Below, piece by piece: positions 46,539-57,680 of a stretch of DNA of 64,000 bases. Every line of letters starts with the position of its first letter. Within the stretch, counting starts at the first letter, position 1. Both the position numbers and the translations under genes were made by a program. A model generated the notes under the pieces. The model was not told the DNA's origin, did no database searches, and saw only the letters and a list, made by a program, of their open reading frames with translations. The stretch is from CAVXYG01 sp963706835 (GTDB lineage: Bacteria > Actinomycetota > Actinomycetes > S36-B12 > GCA-2699445): the NCBI GenBank assembly GCA_963706835.1, contig CAVPOB010000005.1, positions 124,001-188,000 on the forward strand, read 5' to 3'.

Positions 46539-48831
46539 GTGGCCAATGACGCCCAACCCGGTGCGCGCTCGGGCATGCCCTCGGCCGCGCCGGTGCAGGC
46601 TGCCACCGAGCAGGTAGGCCGCCTGCGGGGACGGCTGGCGCGGATCACCACCGGCAGTCGGGCCTCCTACCCCGAGCTCGAGCCGTTGTTCCGGACGCTG
46701 CGGCACTACCACCCGCGAGCCGATACCGCGATCATCACGCGCGCCTATGAGACCGCGCGCCTGCTGCACGCCGACCAGCGCAGGCGCTCCGGCGAGCCCT
46801 ACATCACCCACCCGCTGGCAGTGGCGACCATCCTGGCCGACCTCGGGATGACGTCGGTGACGCTGGCCGCGGCGCTGCTGCACGACACGGTGGAGGACAC
46901 CGCCTACAGCCTGGACCAGCTGCGCGGCGACTTCGGCGACGAGATTGGCCGGGCTGGTCGACGGGGTCACGAAGCTGGACAAGGTGCGCTACGGCGACTC
47001 CAGCGCCGCCGAGACGGTGCGCAAGATGATCGTCGCCATGGCGCGCGACATCCGCGTCCTGGTGATCAAGCTGGCCGACCGCCTGCACAACATGCGCACG
47101 ATTCGGTGGCTGCCGGAGCACAAGCAGCAACAGAAGGCGCGCGAGACGCTGGAGATCTACGCTCCGCTGGCCCACCGACTCGGGATGAACACGCTGAAGT
47201 GGGAGTTGGAGGATCTGTCGTTCGCCACGCTGCAGCCGAAGGTCTACGAGGAGATCGTACGGCTGGTGGGCCAGCACGCGCCGGCGCGCGACGACTACCT
47301 CAGCCTGGTGATGGAGGAGATCAACGCCGAGCTGGCCGCGTACAAGTTCAAGGCCGTCGTCACCGGACGGCCGAAGCACTACTTCTCGATCTACCAGAAG
47401 ATGGTGGTGCGCGGCCGAGACTTCAACGACATCTACGACCTGGTCGGGGTCCGGATCATCGTCGACAGCATCCGGGAGTGCTACGAGGTACTCGGCGTCC
47501 TGCACGCCAAGTGGAACCCGGTGCCGGGCCGGTTCAAGGACTTCATCGCGGTGCCGAAGTACAACATGTACCAGTCGCTGCACACCACCGTGGTCGGGCC
47601 GCAGGGCAAGCCGGTGGAGATGCAGATCCGGACCATGGCCATGCACCGGGCCGCCGAGTACGGCGTCGCCGCCCACTGGCGCTACAAGCAGTCCGACGTC
47701 GGCGGCAAGTCCGGCCCGGAGGATCTGGCCTGGGTCCGGCAGTTGCTGGACTGGCAGCGCGAGACCGAGGATCCCGAGGAGTTCCTGGATTCGCTGCGCT
47801 ACTCGCTGCGCTCGGCGGACGTGTTCGTGTTCACGCCCAAAGGCGACATCATGTCGCTGCCGGCTGGAGCAACGCCGGTGGACTTCGCCTACGCCGTGCA
47901 CACCGAGGTCGGCCACCGGTGCGTCGGCGCCCGGGTCAACGGCCGACTGGTGCCGCTGGAGTCGACGCTGAGCAACGGCGACACCGTGGAGATCTTCACC
48001 TCGAAGTCCGAGAACGCGGGGCCGAGCCGGGACTGGCTGGGCGTTCGTGCGCACGCCGCGGGCCAGGAACAAGATCAAGGCGTGGTTCTCCAAGGAGCGA
48101 GCGCGAGGAGTCGGTGGAGTTGGGCCGCAACCGCATCGCCCGGGCCATGCGCAAGCAGGGGCTGCCGCTGCAGCGGCTGCTGACCAACGCGGCGCGTGGA
48201 GGCGGTGGCCAAGGACCTGCATCATGCCGACATCGCGGCGCTGTTCGCCGCGGTCGGCCAGGATCAGATCTCCGCCGACGCGGTGGTCAACCGGCTCATC
48301 GTCACGGCCGGCGGACCGCAGGCGATCGCGGAGGAGGCGGAGGAGGAGCCGCTGCCGCAGCGGGCGCAGCCGCGCACCAGCCCGCGGGGCGATCCGGGCA
48401 TCGATGTGGCAGGGCTGCCCGACGTGTGGGTGAAGCTGGCCCGCTGCTGCACGCCGGTGCCCGGCGACGCGATCGTGGGCTTCATCACTCGCGGCTCAGG
48501 GGTCTCGGTGCACCGCTCCGATTGCGTCAACGTGGCCAGCCTGTCGAAGGAGCCGGAGCGGCTGGTGGAGGTCTCGTGGGCGCCGACACAGGGGTCGGTC
48601 TTCCTGGTGAACGTCCAGGTGGAGGCGCTCGACCGCGCGGGCCTGCTCTCCGACGTGACGCGGGCGCTGTCCGACCAGCACGTGAACATCCTGTCGGCCT
48701 CGGTCTCGACGTCGAAGGACCGCACCGCCCTGTCGCGATTCACCTTCGAGATGGCCGACCCGATGCATCTGGGCTCCGTCCTGCGCGCGGTGCGCGGGGT
48801 CGAGGGTGTCTACGACGTCTACCGGGTCTGA
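46539..48831 (+). CDS. rel: Bifunctional (p)ppGpp synthetase/hydrolase Rel, frameshifted
   Basis: Stringent-response enzyme. HD hydrolase domain (HPLAVATILADLGMTSVTLA, ALLHDTVEDT), synthetase domain with the bifunctional-type RFKD motif (GRFKDFIAVPKYNMYQSLHT), TGS domain (VFVFTPKGDIMSLPAGATPV), a zinc-finger-like region (LARCCTPVPGD) and a C-terminal ACT domain. Four shifts, all extra bases: near 46945, 48052, 48097 and 48190. Repaired length is about 763 residues. GTG 46539 has a GGAGGT site. The apt gene that often lies between secF and rel is absent. Confidence 0.92.
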
Positions 48832-48875
48832 GGCGGCGCCAGCGGACTGCGACCGCTGCAGCGGGGCGGCAGCGG

Positions 48876-50113
48876 CTACGCCTGGTACTCGGCCAATACG
48901 CGTTCGGCAGCAGCGAGCAGGGCCTTGGTGGATTCCAGGGACGACTCCACGGCCGCCGCCTTCTTCGCGTTGCCGGCCGCCCGGGCCTTCGCCAGATCCG
49001 CCTCGAGTTTGCCGACCGAGGACAGGAAACCGGCCACGGTCTGCTCGGCCCGCTCCCGCATCGCGGGATCGGTGCGCTGCCACTCGTGCCGCTCGGCCCG
49101 GGCGATCGCGTCTTCCACCTTGCGAAGGCGCGATTCGAGGCTTGGCATCGCAGACCGCGGTACGTGGCCGATGGCTTCCCATTCCGCGACGGATGCCAGC
49201 GCATGGTCTGGCGGGCGCTGCTGGCATCCCGCACCGGCAGCAGTGCCTCGGCCGTTCCAGCAGCGACTCCTTGGCCGCCTGGTTGCGCTCCTGATCGGCG
49301 TCGCGCGCGGAGTTCTCAGCGTTGCGGGCGGAGAAGAACACTTCCCGCGCTGCGTGGAACTGCGCCCACAGCGCGTCCTCCTGCTGCCGCGAGGCGCGTG
49401 GCGCATCCTTCCAGCGCTCCAGCAGGTCGCGGTAGGCGCGCGTGGTCTCAGCCCAGTCCTTGGGACTTGGACAGCTCCTCCGCCTCGGCGATCAGGGCGT
49501 GCTTGACCTGCACCGCCTCCGCCCGGGTGGCGTCGAGCTGGGCGAAGTGCGCGCGCCGCGCCTTGTCGAAGGTGCTGCGCGCCGTGCTGAACCGGCCCCA
49601 CAGTGCCTCCTCGGCCTTCTTGTCGAACCGGGGCAGCGACTTCCACTGCTCCAGCAGCTCCTTGAACCGCTCGCCGGTCGCCTTCCACTGGGTGGAGTCG
49701 GCCAGCTGCTCGGCTTCTTCGGCGATGACCCTGCGGGTGTCCAGCGCCTCGGCTCGGGCACGAGCCTTCTCCGCCTGACTGGTCAGCCGCCGCTCGCCGG
49801 CAGCGGTGTGCAGCGTATCCAGCAGTTGGGACAGGGCGCCGATGTCGCCGACGAACGCAGGAGTGGCCAGCGACTCCCGGATCCGTCCGACCACGGCATC
49901 CACCTGGTCCGGGGTCGCCCTGCCTTGCTGCAACCGATCCGCCGTCAACCGGACCTCTGCGACGACATCGGCGAACTTGCGCTCGAAGAAGGCCATCGCG
50001 GCCGGGGCGTCGCCCGCGGCGAACTGCCCGACGACAGCGTCGCCGCCTTGCGGCAATCTGACGTGGACGGTCCCGTCCTCGTCGACCCAGCCCCATGGGT
50101 GCTCTTCGGTCAT
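48876..50113 (-). CDS. DUF349-family protein, frameshifted
   Basis: About 412 residues when joined. It starts MTEEHPWGWVDEDGTVHVRL. Then come repeated helical DUF349 units, each with a W-K or W-x-x-F/A pattern: STQWKATGERFKELLEQWKS, ALWGRFSTARSTFDKARRAH, LLERWKDAPRASRQQEDALW. The C-terminus is a long charged coiled coil. Three shifts: near 49460 (extra base), near 49252 (base missing) and near 49205-49222. DUF349 genes next to rel are common in actinobacteria; function unknown. It is convergent with rel. Confidence 0.85.
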
Positions 50114-50139
50114 GGCGTCCCCTCCTTCGGCCGCACCGC

Positions 50140-50955
50140 TCAGGCTACTGGTTCGGCCGAGGCTTGTTGGATCATCACCGATTGCAGCGGAGCACCGTCG
50201 GTGCTGCCGTCGGTGGTTCCGGCTGCCGCGATCTCGGCCACGATGTCCAGGCCGGACTTCACGGTGCCCCAGATCGTGTAGGACGACGGCAGCGACGTGT
50301 CGCGATAGACGATGAAGAACTGCGATCCGGCCGTGTTCGGACCGGAGTTGGCCATCGCGACGGTCCCGGCGGGGTAGTTGAGCAGTTCATCCGCCGGCAG
50401 GTTCTCGTCGGGAAGCGTGAAGCCCGGCCCGCCGGTGCCGGTGGCGGTCGGGTCGCCGCACTGCAGCACGTAGATGCCCTCGGTGGTCACGCGATGGCAC
50501 AGGGTGTTGTCGAAGTACTCGTCGTTGGCCAGGAATGCCATGGCGTTCACGGTCTCCGGCGCGGCGGCAGCGTCAGCGGCGATCACGATCCCGCCGCAGT
50601 TGGTGCTCAACGGGAACGTGGCTGCAGCGGCCCCGCCCAATCCGCCGTCGCCCGGCTCGGCGTAACTCTTCGGCTCGTCCTGCATCTCGCCCGCAGGGGT
50701 GCAGTACTCCACGGGCTCGCCCACGCCCTCCGCGGCGTCCGCGGGGTCCGGGGCGTCCGCGATCGGGTCCTCGTCCCCGCTGCGCCAGGAGGCCACGGCA
50801 AACCCGGCCGTGCCCAGCACGAGCGCTGCGACGACGGCGAGTACGCCGATGCGCTGGCGGCGCCGCTTCTGGGCTGCCGCGGCGGCCTGGCGCGCCGTCC
50901 TGCGTTCCTGCTTGGCGCGGGCCAGTTCCTTGGCCCGCTTCTGTGAGGTCGACAC
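50140..50955 (-). CDS. Cyclophilin-type peptidylprolyl isomerase, membrane-anchored
   Basis: 271 residues. A basic N-terminus with QAAAAAQKRRRQR is followed by one helix (36-56), which would anchor it with the enzyme outside. The cyclophilin domain has CGGIVIAADAAAAPETVNAM, FDNTLCHRV, GPNTAGSQFFIVY and IWGTVKSGLDIV. The usual RIIPGFMIQGGDPTG text is replaced by RVTTEGIYVLQCGDPTATG, as in actinobacterial extracellular members. Such genes flank rel and the metallo-hydrolase in many actinobacteria. GTG start. Confidence 0.9.
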   Translation of the reverse strand: MSTSQKRAKELARAKQERRTARQAAAAAQKRRRQRIGVLAVVAALVLGTAGFAVASWRSGDEDPIADAPDPADAAEGVGEPVEYCTPAGEMQDEPKSYAEPGDGGLGGAAAATFPLSTNCGGIVIAADAAAAPETVNAMAFLANDEYFDNTLCHRVTTEGIYVLQCGDPTATGTGGPGFTLPDENLPADELLNYPAGTVAMANSGPNTAGSQFFIVYRDTSLPSSYTIWGTVKSGLDIVAEIAAAGTTDGSTDGAPLQSVMIQQASAEPVA

Positions 50956-51118
50956 CCACTTCCCCCTCTCGGGTCAATGGTCCGCATTGTAGGCACGGAT
51001 CGGTACGGCCCGGTCGCCGCGGCGTAGGGCGTGGCGGCGTTGGGCGCGCCGGTGGCGGCGACCGATACCCTCGTCGTGGCCGAGTGCGCAGACCATATCC
51101 CGACAGGAAGGACCGCCC

Positions 51119-51819
51119 ATGCTGGTGGTGGGGTTCCCCGCAGGACCGTTCGGGACGAACTGCTTCCTGGCGGCCGACGGCGCGGGCAGCGAGTGCGTGG
51201 TGATCGATCCCGGGATGGACGCGCTGCCCGGGATCGAGGAGGCGGTCCGCGAGCACCGGTTGCGGCCGGCCGCGGTCCTGCTGACGCACGGGCATCTCGA
51301 CCACACCTGGTCGGTGTATCCGGTGTGCAGCGGATACGGCATACCCGGCTACATCCACCCGCAGGACGCGGGGCAGCTGCAGCGATCCGCTGAGCGGCGT
51401 CTCGGCGCAGATGGCCATGGCGCTGCAGCACATGACCGGCGACCGGATGCCCCGCATCGAGCCTGACGAGGTCCGGCCGCTGGCCGATGGCGAGGTGCTG
51501 GAACTGGTGGGCATCGAGCTGCAGGTCCGCCATGGCCCCGGCCACACGCCCGGGCTCGGTCTCCTTCCACGGCCGCACCGAGCAGGCCCCGCTGATGTTC
51601 TCCGGAGATCTGCTGTTCGAAGGCTCCATCGGGCGCACGGACCTGCCGGGCGGCGACCATGCCGCCATGCTGCGCTCGCTGGCAGACGTGGTGCTGCCGC
51701 TGGCCGACGACACTGTGGTGCTGCCCGGGCACGGCGGGCAGACCACCATCGGGCGCGAGCGGGCCACCAACCCCTACCTGCAGCACCTGGCACCCGCCGC
51801 ATCGAGGAAGGGGCTGTGA
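51119..51819 (+). CDS. MBL-fold metallo-hydrolase (glyoxalase II-like), frameshifted
   Basis: About 233 residues. The metal-binding motif THGHLDH is at 56-62. Further ligands are in VRHGPGHTPGSV, LMFSGDLLFEGSIGRTDLPG and VVLPGHGGQTTIGRER. Two extra bases break the frame: near 51386 and in GGG near 51552. The gene resembles the hydrolase found beside hisS in mycobacteria and streptomycetes. Its stop overlaps the hisS start (GTGA). Confidence 0.87.
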
Positions 51820-53094
51820 CCCGCTTCAGCGCGCCCAAGGGCGTGCCCGACTACGTGCCGCCCGACTCCGGCGACTTCCTCGCCGTGCGCGAGGCGCTCG
51901 CGCTGCCCGCCCGCACTGCCGGGTACGGCTACATCGAGTTGCCCGTCTTCGAGGATCTCGGCGCTGTTCGTGCGCGGCGTCGGGGAGTCCACCGACGTGG
52001 TGAGCAAGGAGATGTACACCTTCGAGGACCGCGGCGGGCGCACGATGGGACTGCGCCCGGAGGGCACCGCCGGGGTGATGCGGGCGGTCATCGAGCACAG
52101 CCTGGACCGCGGCCAGCTGCCGGTGAAGCTGTGGTACGCCGGGCCGTTCTTCCGTGCCGAGCGCCCCCAGCACGGCCGCTACCGGCAGTTGCAGCAGGTC
52201 GGCGTGGAGGCCATCGGCTCCGACGACCCGGCGCTGGACGCCGAGGTCATCGCGATGGCCGACGAGGCGTTCCGCAGCCTGGGCCTGACCGACTACACGC
52301 TGCTGCTGACCTCGCTGGGCTGTGCCGCCTGCCGCCCGGCGTACCGGGCCGCGCTGCAGGCGTTCCTGGCCGATCTCGACCTCGACGAGGCCACCCGGGA
52401 GCGCGCCGCGGTGAATCCGCTGCGGGTGCTGGACGACAAGCGGGAGTCGGTGCAGCGCCAACTGCTCGATGCGCCGCTCATGCCGCAGTTCTGGTGCGAG
52501 CAGTGCACCGAGCACTACGACCAGACCCGGCAGTTCCTGCGCGAGGCGCAGGTGGCATGGACCGAGGCGCCGCGGCTGGTCCGGGGCCTGGACTACTACA
52601 CCCGCACCACCTTCGAGTTCAGTCACGCCCGGCTCGGCGCGCAGTCCGGCATCGGCGGCGGTGGTCGCTACGACGGCCTGATGGCTGCTCTGGGCGGGCA
52701 GGAACTGTCCGGCATCGGCTTCGGCATCGGGACCGACCGAACGCTGCTGGCATGTCGGGCCGAGGGCCTCGACGTCGGACCCGCGGCGCGCTGCGAGGTC
52801 TTCCTGGTGCCTCTGGGGGAGCCGGCGCGCAGGTTCTGTGCCGGGCTGGCGCCCGAACTGCGGCGCGCGGGCGTTCGCAACGACATGGCCTTCGGCGGCC
52901 GGGCGCTGAAGGGCGCCATGAAGGCCGCCGATCGCAGCGGCGCGCGGGTCGCGGTCATCGTGGGGGATAGCGAACTGGCCGCCGATGAGGTGGTCCTGAA
53001 GGATCTGAGCAGCGGACGGCAATGGACCGCGCCGGCCCGGGAGGCGACCGAGGCCGTGCGGGCGTTCATCGAGCAGGAGGACGAACCATCGTGA
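51816..53094 (+). CDS. hisS: Histidyl-tRNA synthetase, frameshifted
   Basis: Class II synthetase. TRFSAPKGVPDYVPPDSGDF starts the protein. Motif 2 is WYAGPFFRAERPQHGRYRQL. The His-binding segments are LVRGLDYYTRTTFEF and IGGGGRYDGLMAALGG, and the anticodon domain ends with MAFGGRALKGAMKAADRSGA. One extra G near 51960 breaks the frame; repaired, it reads EDLALFVRGVGESTDVVSKE. About 425 residues. It must be functional in a living cell, so the shift is probably an error. Confidence 0.93.
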
Positions 53095-54896
53095 TGCGGA
53101 CCCACCGGGCAGGAACACTGCGGCTGGAGCATGCCGGCACTACGGTCACGCTGGCGGGCTGGATCGCCCGGCGCCGCGATCACGGCGGGGTCGCGTTCCT
53201 GGACCTGCGCGATGCTTCCGGGCGTGTGCCAGGTCGTCGTGCACGACCCTGAGGTCGCCCACCCGTTGCGCAACGAGTTCTGCCTGCGCATCACCGGGGA
53301 GGTGGCCGTCCGGCCGGAGGGCAACGAGAACCCGGAACTGGCCACCGGGGCGATCGAGGTGATGGCGCAGCGAGGTGGAGGTGCTGAGCACGGCCAGCGC
53401 CACTGCCGTTCCCCATCGACGAGCACGTCGAGGTCGGCGACGAGGCGCGGCTGCGGTGGCGCTACCTGGACCTGCGGCGCCCGGGTCCGGCGCGGGCGAT
53501 GCGACTGCGCAGCGAGGCCAACCGGATCGCCCGCAACGTGTTGGCCGAGCGCGAGTTCCTGGAGATCGAGACCCCGACGCTGACCCGGTCCACCCCGGAG
53601 GGGGCGCGCGACTTCCTGGTGCCGGTGCGGCTGCAGCCGGGCCACTGGTACGCGCTGCCGCAGTCGCCGCAGCTGTTCAAGCAGTTGCTCATGGTGGCCG
53701 GGATGGAGCGCTACTACCAGATCGCCCGCTGCTACCGGGATGAGGACTTCCGGGCCGACCGGCAGCCGGAGTTCACCCAGCTCGACATCGAGATGAGCTT
53801 CGTCGACCAGGAGGACGTCATCGACGTCGGCGAGGCCGTCGTCCGATCGCTGTGGGAAGAGTTGGCCGGCCACACCATCGGCGACATCCCGCGGCTGACC
53901 TATGCCGAGGCGATGCGGCGCTTCGGCACCGACAAGCCGGACCTGCGCTTCGGCCTGGAACTGGTCGACCTGACCGAGTTCTTCGCCGAGACTCCGTTCC
54001 GGGTGTTCCAGGCCGAGCACGTCGGCGCCGTGGTGATGCCCGGCGGCGGGTCCCAGCCGCGGCGCACCTTCGACGCCTGGCAGGAGTGGGCCAAGCAGCG
54101 CGGGGCCAAGGGGCTGGCCTACGTCACGGTGGGCGAGGACGGCACGCTGGGCGGTCCGGTGGCGAAGAACATCTCCGAGGCCGAGCGGGATGGGCTCGTC
54201 GCCGCGACTGGCGCGGCCAACGGCGACTGCATCTTCTTCGCCGCTGGGCGCCGGGCGGAGGCGCTGGCGCTGCTGGGGGCGGCCCGAGTCGAGATCGCCG
54301 ACCGGCTCGACCTGATCGATCCGAGGCAATGGTCCTTCGTCTGGGTCGTGGACGCGCCCATGTTCGAGCGGGTGCAGGACGAGCGGGGGGAATGGATCTG
54401 GACGGCGGTGCACCACCCCTTCACGGCGCCGAACGCCGATTGGGCGCAGCGCTTCACCGACGACCCCGGAGCCGCGCTGGCATCGGCCTACGACATGGTC
54501 TGCAACGGCAACGAGATCGGCGGCGGATCGATCCGTATCCATCGCAGCCAGATGCAGCAGGAGGTCTTCGGCATCCTCGGCCTGACGCAGCAGGAGGCGC
54601 AGGAGAAGTTCGGCTTCCTGCTGGACGCCTTCAACTTCGGGCCACCGCCGCACGGCGGGATCGCCTTCGGCTGGGACCGCATCGTGATGCTGCTGACCGG
54701 CAGTACGAGCCTGCGCGAGGTGATCGCGTTCCCCAAGACCGGCGGCGGCTCCGATCCGCTGACCGGTGCGCCGACCCCGATCACCCCCGCTCAGCGCAAG
54801 GAGGCGGGCATCGACGCGGTGCCCGACGATGCCGATCACGCCCCTGTGCCCAACCGTCCGGGCCACGAGGTCCTGGCCGATACCAAGCGGAACTGA
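53091..54896 (+). CDS. aspS: Aspartyl-tRNA synthetase, frameshifted
   Basis: Bacterial-type AspRS of about 600 residues, possibly Asp/Asn non-discriminating. OB anticodon domain (VTLAGWIARRRDHGGVAFLD), then LRWRYLDLRRP, motif 2 region RCYRDEDFRADRQPEFTQLD, a GAD insertion domain and motif 3 GGIAFGWDRIVMLL. Three extra bases break the 5' third: near 53220 (GGC read as GGGC), near 53371 and near 53405. From 53407 the frame is clean to the stop. Start GTG 53091 or ATG 53094, overlapping the hisS stop. Confidence 0.93.
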
Positions 54897-54903
54897 GGCC
54901 GCG

Positions 54904-55689
54904 TTGCCGCCTGCGCTGCCGTACGCCGCGCTGCTTGAGGCCAGGCCCGGCGATCCGTTCCTGACGTGGGAGGTCGTGCCGGACGGCGTGGAGTACGCGG
55001 CGGGCATCGGGGGTTCGGTCGTGCTCGTTGCTCCCAGCGCCTACCACGGCAAGCGCTGGTTGACCGGCCTCGGCGCGGCGCCCGAGGTGGCCGTGCTCAC
55101 CGAAGCCGCACTGGCCGCCCCGACCGGCAACGTGGTCGCGGGGTTGAGCCTGCCGGAGGACGTCTTGGCGGGGTTGCCGGCACGGCTGCGGCCCCAGCGG
55201 GTCGAGCGCTGGGCGTGGTGGTGGGCCGAGCGGCCCCATGCGTCGATGGCAGACCCCTCTGTGATGCCGCTGGCTGCCCACGATGACCGGCTCACGCCGC
55301 TGCTGCGGCAGTCGTCCTCGGTCTACCTGCGCCCCGGGGACGCCCGCGTGGAGGTTTGGTACGGACTGGTGGAGCACGGCGCGCTGCTGGGCTGCCTGGC
55401 CGTGGAGCGGCATCACCCGGCGGTGCCGCACCTGGCGAGCGTCGTCGTCGACGGCGCAGCCCGGGGCCGCGGTGTGGGCACTCGGTTGTGCGGCACCGTG
55501 GTCAATCGCCTGCTCGCCTCCGGCGCCCCAGTGGTGAGCCTGGCGATGATGCAGGACAACGAAGCGGCAGCAGCCCTGTACCGCCGCCTGGGGTTCCAGC
55601 GCGCCGCCGACTTCACCTCCGGCACCATCCCCGGCCGGCGCGGGTCGCCTCCCGTGGCGGGCTGGCAGCCCGGCGGTGCTCGGACGTGA
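54904..55689 (+). CDS. GNAT-family N-acetyltransferase
   Basis: 261 residues from TTG 54904, 8 nt after aspS. A non-conserved N-terminal half contains a Trp-rich stretch (ERWAWWWAERPH). The C-terminal GNAT domain has the acetyl-CoA loop DGAARGRGVGTRL, with LASVVV before it, and ends NEAAAALYRRLGFQRAADFT. Substrate unknown. Its stop overlaps rarA by 4 nt, so aspS, this gene and rarA may be co-expressed. Confidence 0.8.
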   Translation: MPPALPYAALLEARPGDPFLTWEVVPDGVEYAAGIGGSVVLVAPSAYHGKRWLTGLGAAPEVAVLTEAALAAPTGNVVAGLSLPEDVLAGLPARLRPQRVERWAWWWAERPHASMADPSVMPLAAHDDRLTPLLRQSSSVYLRPGDARVEVWYGLVEHGALLGCLAVERHHPAVPHLASVVVDGAARGRGVGTRLCGTVVNRLLASGAPVVSLAMMQDNEAAAALYRRLGFQRAADFTSGTIPGRRGSPPVAGWQPGGART

Positions 55690-56999
55690 GCCTGTTCGCC
55701 CCCGAGAGCTCCGCTGCGCCGCTGGCGGTGCGGATGCGGCCGCGCACCCTGGCGGAGGTCGTCGGGCAGGACCATCTCCTCGGACCGACCGGCGCGCTGC
55801 GGGGCCTGCTGTCCGGCGGCGGATCGGAGGCGGGCCGCATCTCCGTGGTCCTGTGGGGGCCGCCCGGCACTGGGAAGACCACGCTGGCGCTGCTGATGTC
55901 GGAAGCCACCGACCGCGAGTTCACGCAACTGTCCGCGGTCACCGCCGGCGTGAAGGATGTCCGCACGGCGATCGAGGCCGCCAAGCGGACCCGGGAGTTG
56001 TCCGGCCGCGGGACCGTGCTGTTCCTCGACGAGGTGCACCGGTTCAGCAAGGCCCAGCAGGACGCGCTGCTGCCCGCGGTGGAGAACGGCTGGATCACGC
56101 TGGTGGCAGCCACGACCGAGAACCCGTCCTTCAGCGTCATCGCCCCGCTGCTGTCGCGGTCCCTGGTGCTGCCGCTGCAGCCGCTCGGGCCGGACCAGAT
56201 CGGCGCCTGCCTGGACCGGGCGTGCCAGGAGGAGCGCGGACTCGGCGGTGCGCGCACCTTGGCGCCCGCTGCCCGCGAGGCGCTGATCCGGCTCGCGGGC
56301 GGTGACGCGCGGCGTGCGCTGACCATGCTGGGCGCCGCTGCCGATCAGACCGGCGGGTCGGCGCAGATCACGGCAGACCACGTGGCCGCGGCAGTCCAGC
56401 ACGCAGCGACCCGGTACGACCGGGCGGGGGATCAGCATTACGACGTCACCAGCGCGCTCATCAAGAGCGTGCGCGGATCCGATGTCGACGCGGCACTGCA
56501 CTACCTCGCGCGCATGGTGGAGGCGGGCGAGGATCCCCGATTCATTGCGCGGCGGTTGGTCATCCTGGCCAGCGAGGATATCGGGATGGCCGATCACACC
56601 GCCCTGCAGACGGCGGTGGCGGCGCTGCACGCCGTGGCCCAGATCGGTCTGCCCGAGGCCCGACTGACGCTGGCGCACGCGGTGGTGCACCTGAGCCTGG
56701 CGCCGAAGTCCAACGCGGTGATCGCTGCCTACGAACGGGCCGCAGCCGATGTGCGGGGCGGCCGGGGCGGCGCGGTGCCGCCGCACCTGCGCGATGCCCA
56801 CTACCCGGGGGCTGCGCAGTACGGGCACGGGACCGGCTACCGCTACGCCCACGACGAGGCGACCGGCGTGGCGGCCCAGGAGTACCTGCCCGAGGAACTG
56901 GCTGCGGCACGGTACTACCGGCCGACCAGCCATGGGGCGGAGTCGCGCTGGGCCGAGGTGTGGACGCGCGTCCGGGGGCTGCTGGGCCGCTCCGACTAG
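55686..56999 (+). CDS. rarA: Replication-associated recombination protein A
   Basis: AAA+ clamp-loader-like ATPase of 437 residues (MgsA/WRNIP1 family) acting at stalled forks. PLAVRMRPRTLAEVVGQDHL starts the domain; Walker A is GPPGTGKT (58-65) and Walker B is LFLDEVHRF, followed by TTENPSFSV, sensor 2 GGDARRAL and the C-terminal tetramerisation part (DVTSALIKSVRGSDVDAALH, YERAAADVR). Complete. Its TAG stop lies inside the direct repeat that flanks element D. Confidence 0.94.
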   Translation: MSLFAPESSAAPLAVRMRPRTLAEVVGQDHLLGPTGALRGLLSGGGSEAGRISVVLWGPPGTGKTTLALLMSEATDREFTQLSAVTAGVKDVRTAIEAAKRTRELSGRGTVLFLDEVHRFSKAQQDALLPAVENGWITLVAATTENPSFSVIAPLLSRSLVLPLQPLGPDQIGACLDRACQEERGLGGARTLAPAAREALIRLAGGDARRALTMLGAAADQTGGSAQITADHVAAAVQHAATRYDRAGDQHYDVTSALIKSVRGSDVDAALHYLARMVEAGEDPRFIARRLVILASEDIGMADHTALQTAVAALHAVAQIGLPEARLTLAHAVVHLSLAPKSNAVIAAYERAAADVRGGRGGAVPPHLRDAHYPGAAQYGHGTGYRYAHDEATGVAAQEYLPEELAAARYYRPTSHGAESRWAEVWTRVRGLLGRSD

Positions 57000-57007
57000 G
57001 GCCGCCT
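56993..57007 (+). repeat. Direct repeat flanking element D, left copy
   Basis: CCGACTAGGGCCGCC, including the rarA stop codon. An exact copy lies at 57681-57695, at the right edge of element D. Confidence 0.65.
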
Positions 57008-57680
57008 CGCGACTGAGCGTGTAGTCGGCTCCGGAGTGTGCGGGTGGAGCGAGGCGGGCCGCCGGGGGCGGGTCGCTTCCCGGTGTTCGGCGGATCAGCA
57101 GCGTGAGCGACCTCATCCCGCTGCGGCGGGGACTGGCGTGAGCGACCTCATCCCGCTGCGGCGGGGACTGGTCTGCACCCGGTTCGGGGGTTTGCACCCG
57201 CCGCGGGGGCGGAGTGTCCGGTATGCGGGGCAGGTGTGCACCCGGTTCGGGGGTTTGCACCCGCAGCGGGGGCGGAACCGGCCGAATCTGGGGCGCTGAG
57301 CCCCCGTCCCGGGTGCAGACCCCCATCCCGGGTGCACAGTTGCGGCCCCAGAAGCCCGCTGAGCCCCCGTCCCGGGTGCAAACCCCCATCCCGGGTGCAC
57401 AGTTGCCGCCCCAGAAGCCCGCTGAGCCCCCGTCCCGGGTGCAAACCCCCATCCCGGGTGCACAGTTGCCGCCCCAGAAGCCCGCTCAGCCCCCGTCCCG
57501 GCCAGGTGCAACCCCCGTGCCGGGTGCACAGCCGCGCGATGGGAGCCCCGCACGGGGCGCTGACACGCGCGCCCGAGCGCAGCTCTGTCCCGCCCAGCGG
57601 AGCCGCGACGCCCACATGCCTGCGGAACGGCACCTACCCCGAGGCACCGCCGAAGCAGTACACCCTGGATGGTGATGAGC
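57008..57680. mobile_element. Repeat element D, MITE-like, directly behind rarA
   Basis: About 673 bp between two exact copies of CCGACTAGGGCCGCC. The inverted right tip reads GGGCTCATCACCATCCAGGG, as in A and B. The left end is more diverged but matches B in its subterminal part (GGCTCCGG and GCGGGTG segments). Forward units start at 57174 and 57237; inverted units start at 57300, 57363, 57426 and 57489, all 63 nt apart. A 35-bp tandem duplication lies at 57102-57171. Same orientation as B. No gene inside. Confidence 0.68.
57102..57171 (+). repeat. 35-bp tandem duplication inside element D
   Basis: Two identical copies starting CGTGAGCGACCTCATCCCGC at 57102 and 57137. Confidence 0.85.

Noticed and set aside
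48841..48875. Bidirectional terminator between rel and the DUF349 gene
   Set aside because: Only a short CAGCGG/CCGCTG stem is visible with no T run; too weak to call.
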